DNA of 64,000 nucleotides from Dyella sp. A6 (GCF_036320485.1 NZ_CP132911.1:496001-560000); one strand, 5' to 3'; positions 25,699-33,702 are shown, numbered from the stretch's first letter. Numbers and translations are program-made. Notes: generated by a model not told the origin, from the letters alone.

Positions 25699-26481
25699 AT
25701 GGGCGGATCGTGTGGCGTGACAAGGCAAGCGACATCGCAGGCGGGCGCACTGGGCGGACGTACGCTGGTGATCACCCGTCCTGCCGGCACGGCCGCCGCG
25801 CTGGCGCGGCAGGTGCGTACGCGGGACGGTGTGCCGCTGCTGCTGCCGGGCCTTTCGCTGCGTGCGACGGGTGATGCCGTGGCGACCCGCGAGGCATTGC
25901 GGCAGGCGTTGCGCGACGACGTGCTGGTGTTCACGAGCCCGGCTGCGGTCCGGTTCGCGGCCGCGCTGCTGCCGCTGGACACCACCGCCACGGTACTGGC
26001 GGTGGGCCAGGGTACGGCACGCGCGTTGCGCCGGCAGGGTGTGGGTGCGCTGGCGCCGACCCGGCGGCAGGACAGCGAAGGCTTGCTCGCCGTGCCGTCG
26101 ATGCAGCAGTTGCAGCAACGCCGGGTCGCGCTGATCGGTGCGCCGGGCGGGCGTGGGCTGCTGCGCGAACAGCTGCTTGCGCGAGGCGCGTGCCTGCGCG
26201 AGCTGCATGTCTACCGGCGCATGCCGCCGCGGCTCGGGCGGCATCATGTGGACGCCGTACTTGGCCTGCCGGCGAATGCCTGTGTGCTGCTGTCCAGTGG
26301 CGAGGCGCTGGGCAACCTGAAGGCCGCGTTGCCTTCATTGGCCTGGTCGCGGCTGTGTGCGGCGATGGCGGTGGTCAGCAGCGACCGGATCGCCGTGCTG
26401 GCCCGTGCGGCGGGTTTCGCCTCGGTGCGTGTCGCGGACTCGGCCGGTGCCGCCGACATGCTGGCCGCCGCGGCGCGCTGA
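25699..26481 (+). CDS. hemD: Uroporphyrinogen-III synthase
   Basis: 260 residues. HemD cyclises hydroxymethylbilane to uroporphyrinogen III. The family is poorly conserved, but the two-lobed pattern is visible: T-L-V-I-T-R-P-A-G near the start, D-V-L-V-F-T-S-P-A-A-V-R-F at about 75, R-V-A-L-I-G-A-P-G-G-R-G-L-L at about 140, and C-V-L-L-S-S-G-E-A-L in the second lobe. It is first in the hemD-hemX-hemY run, the standard gammaproteobacterial order, with 55 bp to hemX. hemC is not beside it here: the upstream neighbour is a divergent thioesterase gene. ATG at 25699 is uncertain; GTG at 25717 is also possible. Confidence 0.9.
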   Translation: MGGSCGVTRQATSQAGALGGRTLVITRPAGTAAALARQVRTRDGVPLLLPGLSLRATGDAVATREALRQALRDDVLVFTSPAAVRFAAALLPLDTTATVLAVGQGTARALRRQGVGALAPTRRQDSEGLLAVPSMQQLQQRRVALIGAPGGRGLLREQLLARGACLRELHVYRRMPPRLGRHHVDAVLGLPANACVLLSSGEALGNLKAALPSLAWSRLCAAMAVVSSDRIAVLARAAGFASVRVADSAGAADMLAAAAR

Positions 26482-26536
26482 GCGATCTTCACCCGTCGCC
26501 TACGAAGCCGTCCGCATGGGCTGCTAGCATGCGCGC

Positions 26537-27655
26537 ATGAGCCAGGACGACACCTCCCGCGAATCCGCAGCGCCGACCGGCGCCCCTTCCGCCCCTCGCC
26601 GCAGCGCGGCGGCCGCACCCACGCGTCGTGGTGGCGGCACGCTGGCGCTGGCCCTGCTGCTGGCCTTGCTGGCCCTGGCTGGCACCGGTTACGTCGGCTG
26701 GCAGCAGTGGCAGCAGACCCGCCACGGCGACGCACGCAGCCAGACCGTGGCCGGATTGCAGCAGCGGGTGAGCGTGCTGGAACACACGCTGGCGGGCGTC
26801 AGCAGCGACGGCAGCTCCTTGCAGCAGCGGCTCGACGATGCCGAGCAGGTCAACCGTTCCCTGCGCGATGAACTGCTCTCCCAGTCCGATCGTCTGCGGG
26901 CGCTGGAAAGTGCAGTGGGCAAGCTGTCCGAGAAGACCCTGTCCGGCCATGACGCCATGCTGCTGGACGATACCGAATCACTGTTGCGCATGGGCCAGCA
27001 GCGCTATGCGCTGTTCCATGACGCGCAGGGCGCGGCCCAGGCCTATGCCATGGCCGCCCAGACGCTGGCCGGGGTGGACGATCAGGCATTCGCGGGTCTG
27101 CAGCAGGACATCCAGGCCGAGCGCCAGGCCCTGCTGCAGAGCGTGCCGGCGAATCAGCCGGCGATGCTGGCCATGCTCGGGCAGCTGCGCGGCGAGGTTC
27201 CCGCGCTGCCGCTGAAGCCGCTGGACCAGTCCAGTGCGCCGGGGCACGGCGCGTGGGCGCGCATTGGGCATGCCCTGGCCAGTGTCGTCAGCATCCGCCG
27301 CGACAATGGCGCGCCGGGAGCGGCGACCGATGCTTCGCTGGCGCACGAGCTGCTGGTGCTCGACCTGGCCCAGGCCCAGGCAGCTTTGCTGGCGCACGAC
27401 AGCACCGCGGCCGAAGCTGCGCTCAAGCAGGCGGATGCCGGCCTGGCGGCCTGGTTCGATCCGCAGGCCGACGGCGTGAAACAGGCGCGCGCGCACGTCG
27501 GTGCGCTGCTCGGCCAGATCAAGCCCGCAACCCAGGTGCAACTGGGGGCGGCCCTGAGTGAGCTGCGCAACCTGCGCGCGGTGCATGCGCTTTCGGATGC
27601 GGCGGTCGCGCCGGCACCGGCGGCCGCATCGTCCAGTCATGGTGCCCAGCCATGA
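26537..27655 (+). CDS. hemX: HemX family membrane protein
   Basis: 372 residues. A basic, alanine/proline-rich cytoplasmic N-terminus (1-32) is followed by one membrane segment (about 34-55), a coiled coil (about 65-130) and a helical domain typical of HemX. Some databases call this uroporphyrinogen-III C-methyltransferase, but no SAM-binding motif is present, so that name should not be used as a function. Members may scaffold haem biosynthesis at the membrane. The TGA overlaps the ATG of hemY (ATGA). The Q-rich coiled coil and A/P-rich tail are usual for the family. Confidence 0.9.
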   Translation: MSQDDTSRESAAPTGAPSAPRRSAAAAPTRRGGGTLALALLLALLALAGTGYVGWQQWQQTRHGDARSQTVAGLQQRVSVLEHTLAGVSSDGSSLQQRLDDAEQVNRSLRDELLSQSDRLRALESAVGKLSEKTLSGHDAMLLDDTESLLRMGQQRYALFHDAQGAAQAYAMAAQTLAGVDDQAFAGLQQDIQAERQALLQSVPANQPAMLAMLGQLRGEVPALPLKPLDQSSAPGHGAWARIGHALASVVSIRRDNGAPGAATDASLAHELLVLDLAQAQAALLAHDSTAAEAALKQADAGLAAWFDPQADGVKQARAHVGALLGQIKPATQVQLGAALSELRNLRAVHALSDAAVAPAPAAASSSHGAQP

Positions 27656-28905
27656 AGTTGTGGCGCTGGATTCTGCTGCTGGTGATCGTCGCCGCGCTGG
27701 CCGCGTTTGGCTGGCACTGGGTCGCGGCCGATCCGGGTGACGTGCTGATCCGCATCCGTGGCTGGCGGGTCGAAACCTCGCTGGTGGCCGCGGTAGGGTT
27801 TTTGCTGCTGGCGTGGGCGCTGCTGGTCGGCGCATGGCGACTCGCGCGCTGGCCGTTCGGAGCCTTGTCGCGGCGGCATCGCCGGCTCAGCCACCAGCGT
27901 CTGGGCGAGGGCCTGATCGCCCTGACCGAAGGGCGTCACGGCGATGCCGAGCGCGACCTCAACCGGGCCTCGAGGCTAGCTTCGCTGCGTGGCCCGGCCT
28001 TGCTGGCGTCGGCGGAGGCCGCGTCGCGTCGCGGCGAGCACGCACGCGCGCTGGAAACCCTTGGCGAGGCCGCACAGGTGGCTCCGCAGGCCGCCCGCGT
28101 GCTGCGCGCCCGGGTATTGCGTCGCGACGGCAAGCCGGCCGAGGCACTGGCGCTGCTGGCGCCGGAGGCGGATGCCAACAAGCTCAGCCCGGGCGGCTGG
28201 CGCGAGCTGGCACTGGCGGCGCTGGCGGCCGGCGATATCCGGCGTGCCCGCGAGGCGCTGGAGCCCCTGCAGAAAAGCGGCGCGCTGGGTACCCGTGCCT
28301 ATGCCGCGCTGGAATCCCGTGTGCTGGTCGCGTCGATCGTGGCGGCCGCCGATGCCGCCGCGCTGAATACGCTGTGGTCGCAATGGCCCAAGACGCAGCG
28401 CCGGCTGCCGGTCGTGGTCGATGCCTATGCCCGTCGCGCCGCCGGTTTCGGGCTGATGCTGCCGGCGATGGATGAGGTGGAGTCGGCGATTCGGCGTGAA
28501 TGGTCGCCGGCTCTGGTGGAAACCTGGGGCACGCTGCCCGGCGGCGATATCGAGGTGCGTCTGCGGCGTGCCGAGGGCTGGCTGGACGCGCACCCTAACG
28601 ATGCTGTGCTGCTGCTGACGCTGGGCCGGTTGTGCGTGCAGCAGAAGCTGTGGGGCAAGGCGCGCCAGTATCTGGAACGTTCCCTAGCGCTGGCCCCGGG
28701 TGCGGGTGCCTGGGAAGCGCTGGGCGATGCCTGCGCCGGGCAGGGCGACGCGACCCAGGCACAGCGCTGTTACCGCAACGCGTTGTCGGCGGTGCGCGGC
28801 GAAGCGTCACCGGAGCTTCCCGGTACGACAGCCTCGTCGATCGACGCCCGCGGCATCGCGATGGAAGAACGCAACGAACACGGCATGCCCCGCCTGCGCG
28901 GCTGA
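27652..28905 (+). CDS. hemY: HemY haem biosynthesis-associated TPR protein
   Basis: 417 residues. Two membrane segments at about 1-22 and 40-65 precede a cytoplasmic alpha-helical array of TPR-like repeats (for example A-L-L-A-S-A-E-A-A-S-R-R-G-E-H-A-R-A-L-E). The final repeats are at about 310-385. This is the proteobacterial HemY, not the protoporphyrinogen oxidase of the same name in Gram-positives. It is co-translated with hemX through a 4-bp overlap. The gene ends 31 bp before the first attC-like site, so the accessory segment starts immediately behind the hem operon. Confidence 0.92.
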   Translation: MKLWRWILLLVIVAALAAFGWHWVAADPGDVLIRIRGWRVETSLVAAVGFLLLAWALLVGAWRLARWPFGALSRRHRRLSHQRLGEGLIALTEGRHGDAERDLNRASRLASLRGPALLASAEAASRRGEHARALETLGEAAQVAPQAARVLRARVLRRDGKPAEALALLAPEADANKLSPGGWRELALAALAAGDIRRAREALEPLQKSGALGTRAYAALESRVLVASIVAAADAAALNTLWSQWPKTQRRLPVVVDAYARRAAGFGLMLPAMDEVESAIRREWSPALVETWGTLPGGDIEVRLRRAEGWLDAHPNDAVLLLTLGRLCVQQKLWGKARQYLERSLALAPGAGAWEALGDACAGQGDATQAQRCYRNALSAVRGEASPELPGTTASSIDARGIAMEERNEHGMPRLRG

Positions 28906-28935
28906 TCCAGCGGCTTCTGGTCAAGGCGCTGAGGA

Positions 28936-28993
28936 GCGCATTAAATCATTCGAGGCGGACGGCTCCGCCGTCGCTCAACTTTAAGCGTTAGGT
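28936..28993 (+). other. attC-like integron recombination site 1
   Basis: A 58-bp site ending in the core sequence GTTAGGT (28987-28993), which fits the R' consensus GTTRRRY. Inside it GAGGCGGACGGC faces GCCGTCGCTC; these pair fully if two G residues on the left arm stay unpaired, as the extrahelical bases of attC sites do. The sequence CATTCGAGGCGGACGGC-TCCG-CCGTCGCTCAACTTTAAGCGTTAGG closely follows the aadA-type attC pattern. The left core (GCATTAA) is degenerate. The site lies 4 bp before the first cassette start codon. Confidence 0.78.
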
Positions 28994-28997
28994 CGCC

Positions 28998-29294
28998 ATG
29001 GCAGACCAAAACAAAGTAAAGGAGCTTTTCCATAGCACAGGCGAACTGCTTTACCGCTTGGAACTCAAGTGTGGTTTGCCGCACGGGCTAGAAGAAACCT
29101 GGGCTCAACCAGGCATCCTGACCCAACGCGCACACTTTCATGAGGGTCAGCTTCACGGAAGTTATGAAAGCTGGTGGAGCAACGGCAAGCCTAAGGAGCG
29201 CGGCGCATACGCAAGTGGGCGTAAGGTTGGTGTTTATTTCTGGTACGACACATCGGGCAACGTCTTGTCACAGCATGACTTTGGCGTAGCCTGA
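28998..29294 (+). CDS. Cassette-borne MORN-repeat protein
   Basis: 98 residues with MORN-type repeats: G-L-P-H-G-L-E-E-T-W, G-Q-L-H-G-S-Y-E-S-W-W-S-N-G-K-P, and G-R-K-V-G-V-Y-F-W-Y-D-T-S-G-N. These fit the MORN_2 class seen in YwqK-type proteins, sometimes annotated as antitoxins, but the biochemical role is unproven. GC is clearly below that of the surrounding core genes. The ORF fills the space between two attC-like sites and its TGA lies within the left core of the second, the standard layout of an integron gene cassette. No toxin partner is adjacent. Confidence 0.8.
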   Translation: MADQNKVKELFHSTGELLYRLELKCGLPHGLEETWAQPGILTQRAHFHEGQLHGSYESWWSNGKPKERGAYASGRKVGVYFWYDTSGNVLSQHDFGVA

Positions 29295-29343
29295 CTACTC
29301 ATCCACGCGCGCTGACGCGTACCGTTTAGCTCCAGCATTAGGC
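29289..29343 (+). other. attC-like integron recombination site 2
   Basis: A 55-bp site from GCCTGAC (29289-29295, R''-like) to ATTAGGC (29337-29343, R'-like, one mismatch to GTTRRRY). A central stem ACGCG / CGCGT is present. The stop codon of the first cassette ORF lies in the left core. The left half (GCCTGACTACTCATCCA) is nearly the same as that of site 3, supporting a common origin. Confidence 0.75.
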
Positions 29344-29348
29344 ACCAC

Positions 29349-29663
29349 ATGAAGAATGTCGTGAACCTTGGTAACAATGCTCGTATCGCAGGCACCTGGA
29401 AACACTGCGATGGGTTCTCTGACACGGAGTTCACGTTCTCGATTGTAGGTGCGGAGTTGTCCGTTACGGCGATCGACGTCACTGACGGTGAATTGCCAGA
29501 GATTTACGATGTCAGCTGGAACGATGCAAAGTTGGAAGTCAGCTTTGCAGCTCTCTGGAGTAGCGGAAGATTGCTCAAATATCGGGTCTCCGTGGGTCCC
29601 AACAAAGACAGACTTCAGGCTACGATTTCTGCCGCCTGGCAAGAGTTGTGGGAGCGACAGTGA
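29349..29663 (+). CDS. Cassette-borne protein, unknown
   Basis: 104 residues with no recognised family. The sequence alternates short polar and hydrophobic strands (for example T-E-F-T-F-S-I-V-G-A-E-L-S-V-T-A-I-D-V and L-E-V-S-F-A-A-L-W), suggesting a small all-beta protein. No signal peptide, membrane segment or metal motif is seen. The ATG lies 6 bp after attC site 2 and the TGA 2 bp before the left core of site 3, so it occupies its cassette end to end. Base composition is lower in GC than flanking core genes, consistent with acquisition. Confidence 0.72.
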   Translation: MKNVVNLGNNARIAGTWKHCDGFSDTEFTFSIVGAELSVTAIDVTDGELPEIYDVSWNDAKLEVSFAALWSSGRLLKYRVSVGPNKDRLQATISAAWQELWERQ

Positions 29664-29664
29664 G

Positions 29665-29712
29665 GCCTGACAACTCATCCAAGCGGACATGTTGACGCGC
29701 GCCTCCTAAGTC
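29665..29712 (+). other. attC-like site 3, right half degenerate
   Basis: The left half GCCTGACAACTCATCCAAGCGGAC matches the left half of site 2 and of typical attC sites; a GACGCGCGCC stretch follows. No GTTRRRY core is found where the right end should be (sequence CTCCTAAGTC instead), so this end is decayed or truncated and the cassette array stops here. The limits given are approximate. Confidence 0.5.
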
Positions 29713-29762
29713 AGTGATGTCCGGCGGGTTGAAGGCGCGCTGCTGCGATCGATCACCGGAGG

Positions 29763-29776
29763 TCGGAAATTTCCGA
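29763..29776. promoter_or_regulatory. Perfect 14-bp palindrome upstream of glsB-like gene
   Basis: TCGGAAATTTCCGA is a perfect palindrome in the otherwise featureless 29713-29945 stretch. It lies 170 bp before the glsB-like start and could be an operator. No known regulator consensus was matched. Confidence 0.3.
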
Positions 29777-29945
29777 TGTCCAGTGAGCGTGCCGGGATGC
29801 ACACTCGACGCTGGCTGGCTCGGGACTGCTCGCAGGGGGCACCTCGGGCCGGCATGCAGGAGCACAAGCAGGATGGGCTGGATGCACGGTGTGGTGGTTG
29901 CACGGTAATTCCGTTGGGATTGTCGACTGACAGGAGGACGGCGTC

Positions 29946-30191
29946 ATGGGCTTCATTGCGTGGATCGTGGTTGGTGCCATCGCCGGCTGGCTGGCCGGCG
30001 TACTGGTCAAGGGCGGCGGCTTCGGCCTGCTCGTGGATATCGTGGTGGGTATCGTCGGTGCCTTCATCGGCGGCTGGGTGTTCGGCCTGTTGGGCATCCA
30101 TCTCGGCAGTGGCTGGATCGGCTCGATCATCACCGCCGTCATCGGTGCCGTGATCCTGTTGTGGGTGGTGCGGCTGATCAAACGAGCCTAG
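29946..30191 (+). CDS. GlsB/YeaQ/YmgE family membrane stress protein
   Basis: 81 residues with three hydrophobic segments (about 3-22, 28-50, 57-76), each glycine-rich, as in the transglycosylase-associated/GlsB/YeaQ family. The start G-F-I-A-W-I-V-V-G-A-I-A-G-W-L-A-G and the G-A-F-I-G-G-W-V-F-G-L-L-G motif are diagnostic. A strong ribosome binding site, AGGAGG, lies 8-9 bases before the ATG. Family members are often induced by acid or general stress; the mechanism is unknown. It is a single-gene unit followed by two hairpins. Confidence 0.92.
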   Translation: MGFIAWIVVGAIAGWLAGVLVKGGGFGLLVDIVVGIVGAFIGGWVFGLLGIHLGSGWIGSIITAVIGAVILLWVVRLIKRA

Positions 30192-30202
30192 GTAGCAAAC
30201 AA

Positions 30203-30227
30203 GCCCGGGTATCGAACGAGCCCGGGC
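30203..30227. terminator. Hairpin behind glsB-like gene
   Basis: GCCCGGG and CCCGGGC form a 7-bp stem around an 11-nt loop, 11 bp after the stop codon. No T-run follows. A second, better terminator lies at 30280. Confidence 0.35.
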
Positions 30228-30279
30228 ATCCGTTATCGCAGTCACTCGTTGGCGACTGTGTGGATGGCACCAGTCGACA

Positions 30280-30306
30280 CGCCCCGCCTGTCGGGGCGTT
30301 TCCTTT
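30280..30306 (+). terminator. Rho-independent terminator
   Basis: CGCCCCG (30280-30286), loop CCTGT, CGGGGCG (30292-30298), then TTTCCTTTT. A standard intrinsic terminator for the plus-strand glsB-like transcript, about 90 bp behind its stop and 12 bp before the IS left end. Confidence 0.8.
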
Positions 30307-30334
30307 TGCGGTGAGCGTGTCGACTCCCCGTAAA

Positions 30335-31183
30335 TCAGTGCCAAGCTAAATTAGAGGTTGCCGGGTCGTTCTGAAGTCGGAATTCGACGGGCGTGAGCCC
30401 GTCGAGGCTGTCGTGGGGAGTCTCGTTGTTGTAGTCGGCCAGCCACCGTTCCGCGTGCTCACGTACTTCGGTGAGCGTGCGGAAGATGTACATGTCGAGC
30501 ACGCCACGGCGGAAGCTGCCGTTGAAACGCTCGATGAAGCCGTTTTGCATGGGCCTGCCGGGCTCGATGAAGTCCAGAGTGATGCCTTTGCGCTCGGCCC
30601 ATTCGGCCAGCGCCAGTGCGATGAATTCCGGCCCGTTGTCCAGGCGAAGCTTGGCCGGATAGCCGCGCCAGGCCGCAATCCGCTCCAGCGTGCGGATGAC
30701 ACGCGTGGCGGGCAGGTTGAGGTCGACCTCGATGGCCAGTGCTTCGCGACTGAAGTCGTCAATCACGTTGAACGTCCGGAAGCGCCGCCCATCCCACAGG
30801 GCGTCGGACATGAAGTCGATCGACCAACTAGCGTTGATCTGCTCGCCAGCCACCAAGGGCATCGGATGCCGGTTCGGTACACGCTTCTTGCCGCGTCGGC
30901 GGCGATTGAGTTGCATCCGGCAATACACGCGCCACACCCTCTTGTGGTTCCACACCAGACCGCGGCGTCGAATCAGCTGAAACAGCTTGCCGAAGCCACG
31001 CTCTGGAAACCGTTCCGCCAGTTCAGCGAGCAGCGCAATCACTTCCTCGTCCCGATCCGGTCGGCGGCGGTAACGCGCCGTTGATCGCGACAAGCCCATC
31101 GCCGAACAAGCCCGGCGCTCGCTCCAGCCGTAGTGATTCATCAACCACGTCAGCAGCGGGCGCTTGTGCGCCGGGTCTACAAC
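30335..31183 (-). CDS. IS3-family transposase OrfB (integrase core)
   Basis: About 282 residues in the -1 frame relative to OrfA. It contains an HTH_21-like region ([16 protein letters not shown]) and the rve catalytic core with the DDE triad: D in W-S-I-D-F-M-S-D, D in L-R-L-D-N-G-P-E-F, and E in [11 protein letters not shown]. The C-terminus ([16 protein letters not shown]) is typical of IS3 OrfB. It has no good start of its own near the junction, so it is made as an OrfAB fusion by frameshifting at 31183-31189. The open frame continues upstream to 31363, overlapping OrfA, but that part is shadow. Confidence 0.93.
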   Translation of the reverse strand, partial: VVDPAHKRPLLTWLMNHYGWSERRACSAMGLSRSTARYRRRPDRDEEVIALLAELAERFPERGFGKLFQLIRRRGLVWNHKRVWRVYCRMQLNRRRRGKKRVPNRHPMPLVAGEQINASWSIDFMSDALWDGRRFRTFNVIDDFSREALAIEVDLNLPATRVIRTLERIAAWRGYPAKLRLDNGPEFIALALAEWAERKGITLDFIEPGRPMQNGFIERFNGSFRRGVLDMYIFRTLTEVREHAERWLADYNNETPHDSLDGLTPVEFRLQNDPATSNLAWH

Positions 31184-31443
31184 TTTTTTGCAATCAGATC
31201 CTTCAGCGCGTGGTTCTCCATCGCCAGCTCGGCATACATCCGCTTGAGCTTGGCGTGCTCCGCCTCGACGTCGCGCAGCCGCTGTATGTCGGACGCTTCC
31301 ATCCCGCCATACTTGGACTTCCACACGTAGTACGTGGCGTCCGATATGCCCAACTCGCGGCACACATCTTTGACCTGCCGACCGCCTTCGACCTGCTTCA
31401 GCGTCGCGACGATCTGACTTTCGGTGAACTTGCTCTTGCGCAT
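31177..31443 (-). CDS. IS3-family transposase OrfA
   Basis: 88 residues of the IS407-type OrfA: a helix-turn-helix ([12 protein letters not shown], then [19 protein letters not shown]) and a leucine-zipper-like coiled coil ([15 protein letters not shown]). It ends at TAG two codons after the slippery heptamer. It binds the terminal repeats in related elements, and the frameshifted product OrfAB is the active transposase. Confidence 0.94.
   Translation of the reverse strand: MRKSKFTESQIVATLKQVEGGRQVKDVCRELGISDATYYVWKSKYGGMEASDIQRLRDVEAEHAKLKRMYAELAMENHALKDLIAKKL
31183..31189 (-). promoter_or_regulatory. Programmed -1 frameshift site (A AAA AAG)
   Basis: On the minus strand the OrfA codons read GCA AAA AAG TTG TAG, so the heptamer A-AAA-AAG sits two codons before the OrfA stop. 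A slip of one base back continues GTT GTA GAC into the OrfB frame. This is the classical IS3 arrangement. Confidence 0.9.
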
Positions 31444-31635
31444 CTTCGGTCTCCTTGGGGCTAGTTTGCCCGGAGACCTCCAGTTATGCCTGGATCAAGA
31501 TTACGGGGAGTCGACAAGCGCGCGTATCGATCCGTGTGGGGCAGCTACTGGCTGCGCGCTTGGCGTACCATGAAAAGTCGATCGCCCGGGCGATGCGTAC
31601 GCGCGCCCGGGCCGCCACCCCTGCCGGAGGATTCC

Positions 31636-33675
31636 ATGAAGCGTCGTCTTGCTATCGCCTGCCTGCCTGTTGCCCTGTCCGCGCTGATGGCGCCGGCGAT
31701 CCACGCGGCCGCAGCGCCGATCCAGCTGCACGACTACCGTCAGCTGGTCCGCATGGGATCGCTGGAGTTCTCGCCCGATGGGCAGCAGCTGGCCTTTCTG
31801 ACGGTCACTTCCGATTTCGCCCACGACCGCTACGACGCCAGCTTGCGCGTGATGGATGCGAAGGCCGGTGCCGTCTCGCGGGTGCTGGTCAGCGGCATGC
31901 AGGACCTGCACCAGCCGCGCTGGTCGCCGGACGGCCGAACGCTGGCGTTCATCGCCAAGGCCGGCGATGGCAAGGACGAGCTGTACAGCGTGCCTGCCCG
32001 TGGCGGCAAGCCGACCGAACTCGGCAAGGCGCCGAACGGCGTGCAGCAGTTTGCGTGGAGCCCGGACGGCCACACCATCGCCTATGTCACGCCGGACAAT
32101 TCGCCGCTGTCGGCCAGCGATCGCGCCAGTCACCATGATCTTTTCACCATCCATGACGACGACTACCAGATCACCGCGCCGCCGGTCGCCTCGCATATCT
32201 GGCTGCTGTCGCTGGCCAGCGGCCAGGCGCGCCAGCTGACCCACGGCAGCACCAGCGTGCTGGAGAACCCACCGCCGTTCGGCGGTGGCGTCACCGCGCC
32301 GGCATGGACCGCGGACGGGCGCTGGATCGTCTATACCCGCCAGGTCGACGATCACGACAGCGATTCGGACCGGACCTCGATCGCCGCGGTGAACGTCGCC
32401 ACCGGTGCTGAGCACCTGGTCACCGGTCGGACCAGCTACGAATATGCGCCGGTCACCGCGCCCAGGGGCGATACGCTGGCCTACCTGTATCCGCAGGGTC
32501 CGGGACCGATCAGCGACATGGACCTGCTGGTCGCTACGCCCACCGGCGGCAAGGCGCGCGATGTCAGTATCGACCTGGACCGCAACTTCTACCCGGGCTT
32601 CGCCTGGCTGCCCGATGCGCGTGGCCTGGTCGGCATCGCCGACGACCATGCCGGCAGCTCGCTGTATGTGCAGCCGCTGCACGGCAAGGGACATGCGCTG
32701 GCGATGGGCGGGCTCAACCCGCTGGCGGTGGCGGTGTCTTCGCAAGGCAAGCTGGCGGTGGTGGCGGACAACGCCACCACGGCGCCGGAGCTGTATCTGA
32801 TGGACGGCCTGGGCAGTCGCCCGCAACGGCTGACCGCGATCAACCATGCCTTCGCCGCCTATGCCTATCCGCGCACCGTGGAAGTGCGCTGGAAAGCGCC
32901 GGACGGCCAGCCCGACGACGGCCTGCTGACCTATCCGAACGGTTATGTGGCCGGTCGGCACTACCCGTTGGTGGTGTACAGCCATGGTGGTCCGGAAGCG
33001 GCATCCTCGGCGGATTTCGATACCGGCGAGATCGGCCCGCTGCGCGACCTGTTCGCCGCCAAGGGTTTCGTGGTGTTCGAACCCAACTACCGCGGCAGCG
33101 ACAACCTGGGCAGCGCGCACGAGCATGCGATCTATCGCGATCCGGGCAACGGGCCCGACAGCGACGTCATCTCGGGCATCACGATGCTCGAAAAGCAGGG
33201 CCTCGTGGATAGTTCTCGCATCGCCGCGGTGGGTCACTCCTACGGCGGCTACATGACGGCATGGCTGATCGGGCATCACCATTTCTGGCGTTGCGCGGTG
33301 GTGGCCGATGGTGCGCTGGACTGGACCGAGGAATACGAGCTGTCCGGCGAGGGCAATCTGGCCTGGACGCGCGATTCGCTGGGCGGCACTCCGTGGGACC
33401 CGAAGAGTGCGGCGCTGTACCGCAGCGGTTCGCCGATCACCTACGCCGGGCAGATCACCACGCCCACGCTGATCCTGTCCGGCACCGCCGACACCACGGT
33501 GCCGATCACCGAGTCGTTCGCGCTGTACCACGCGCTGAGCAGCCGCCACGTGCCGGTGGAGTTCATCGGCCTTCCCGGTGGCCACCACTCGCCGCAGGAC
33601 CCGGTGCACCGCGAGCTGTACTACGGCGCGATCGAGAAGTGGGTAGTGGCGAAGATGCAGGGCAAGGCGGGCTGA
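31636..33675 (+). CDS. Secreted S9 family peptidase (prolyl oligopeptidase type)
   Basis: 679 residues. The signal peptide (cleavage near I-H-A-A-A) is followed by a beta-propeller with TolB-like repeats (L-E-F-S-P-D-G-Q-Q-L-A-F and R-W-S-P-D-G-R-T-L-A-F), then an alpha/beta hydrolase domain. The catalytic triad is S535 in G-H-S-Y-G-G-Y, D619 in G-T-A-D-T-T-V-P and the His at about 650 in G-G-H-H-S-P-Q. It is probably periplasmic or exported and acts on short peptides. ATG 31636 is preceded by CCGGAGG; the frame opens upstream inside the IS element. The IS inserted 119 bp upstream may have changed its promoter. Confidence 0.92.
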   Translation: MKRRLAIACLPVALSALMAPAIHAAAAPIQLHDYRQLVRMGSLEFSPDGQQLAFLTVTSDFAHDRYDASLRVMDAKAGAVSRVLVSGMQDLHQPRWSPDGRTLAFIAKAGDGKDELYSVPARGGKPTELGKAPNGVQQFAWSPDGHTIAYVTPDNSPLSASDRASHHDLFTIHDDDYQITAPPVASHIWLLSLASGQARQLTHGSTSVLENPPPFGGGVTAPAWTADGRWIVYTRQVDDHDSDSDRTSIAAVNVATGAEHLVTGRTSYEYAPVTAPRGDTLAYLYPQGPGPISDMDLLVATPTGGKARDVSIDLDRNFYPGFAWLPDARGLVGIADDHAGSSLYVQPLHGKGHALAMGGLNPLAVAVSSQGKLAVVADNATTAPELYLMDGLGSRPQRLTAINHAFAAYAYPRTVEVRWKAPDGQPDDGLLTYPNGYVAGRHYPLVVYSHGGPEAASSADFDTGEIGPLRDLFAAKGFVVFEPNYRGSDNLGSAHEHAIYRDPGNGPDSDVISGITMLEKQGLVDSSRIAAVGHSYGGYMTAWLIGHHHFWRCAVVADGALDWTEEYELSGEGNLAWTRDSLGGTPWDPKSAALYRSGSPITYAGQITTPTLILSGTADTTVPITESFALYHALSSRHVPVEFIGLPGGHHSPQDPVHRELYYGAIEKWVVAKMQGKAG

Positions 33676-33702
33676 GGCCCGCGTCGCCGCACTTCGAATC
33701 GC

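Larger units (their letters stand above)
30318..31516 (-). mobile_element. Complete IS3-family (IS407-group) insertion sequence, 1199 bp
   Basis: Both ends carry the same 16-bp perfect inverted repeat, TGTCGACTCCCCGTAA (30318-30333) and its complement (31501-31516), with the TG...CA termini usual for IS3 elements. The element is flanked by the direct repeat AGCG (30314-30317 and 31517-31520), a 4-bp target duplication as expected for the IS407 group. It encodes OrfA and OrfB on the minus strand with an A6G slippery site between them. Ends, duplication and reading frames are intact, so it looks recently inserted and probably still active. It sits between the glsB-like terminator and the S9 peptidase gene. 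Confidence 0.95.

Noticed and set aside
26537..27655. Uroporphyrinogen-III C-methyltransferase activity for HemX
   Set aside because: No SAM-binding methyltransferase motif is present; the name derives from database habit. The real methyltransferase is the C-terminal half of CysG.
31501..33609. 702-codon minus-strand frame opposite the S9 peptidase
   Set aside because: Antisense shadow; the catalytic triad and propeller repeats are on the plus strand.
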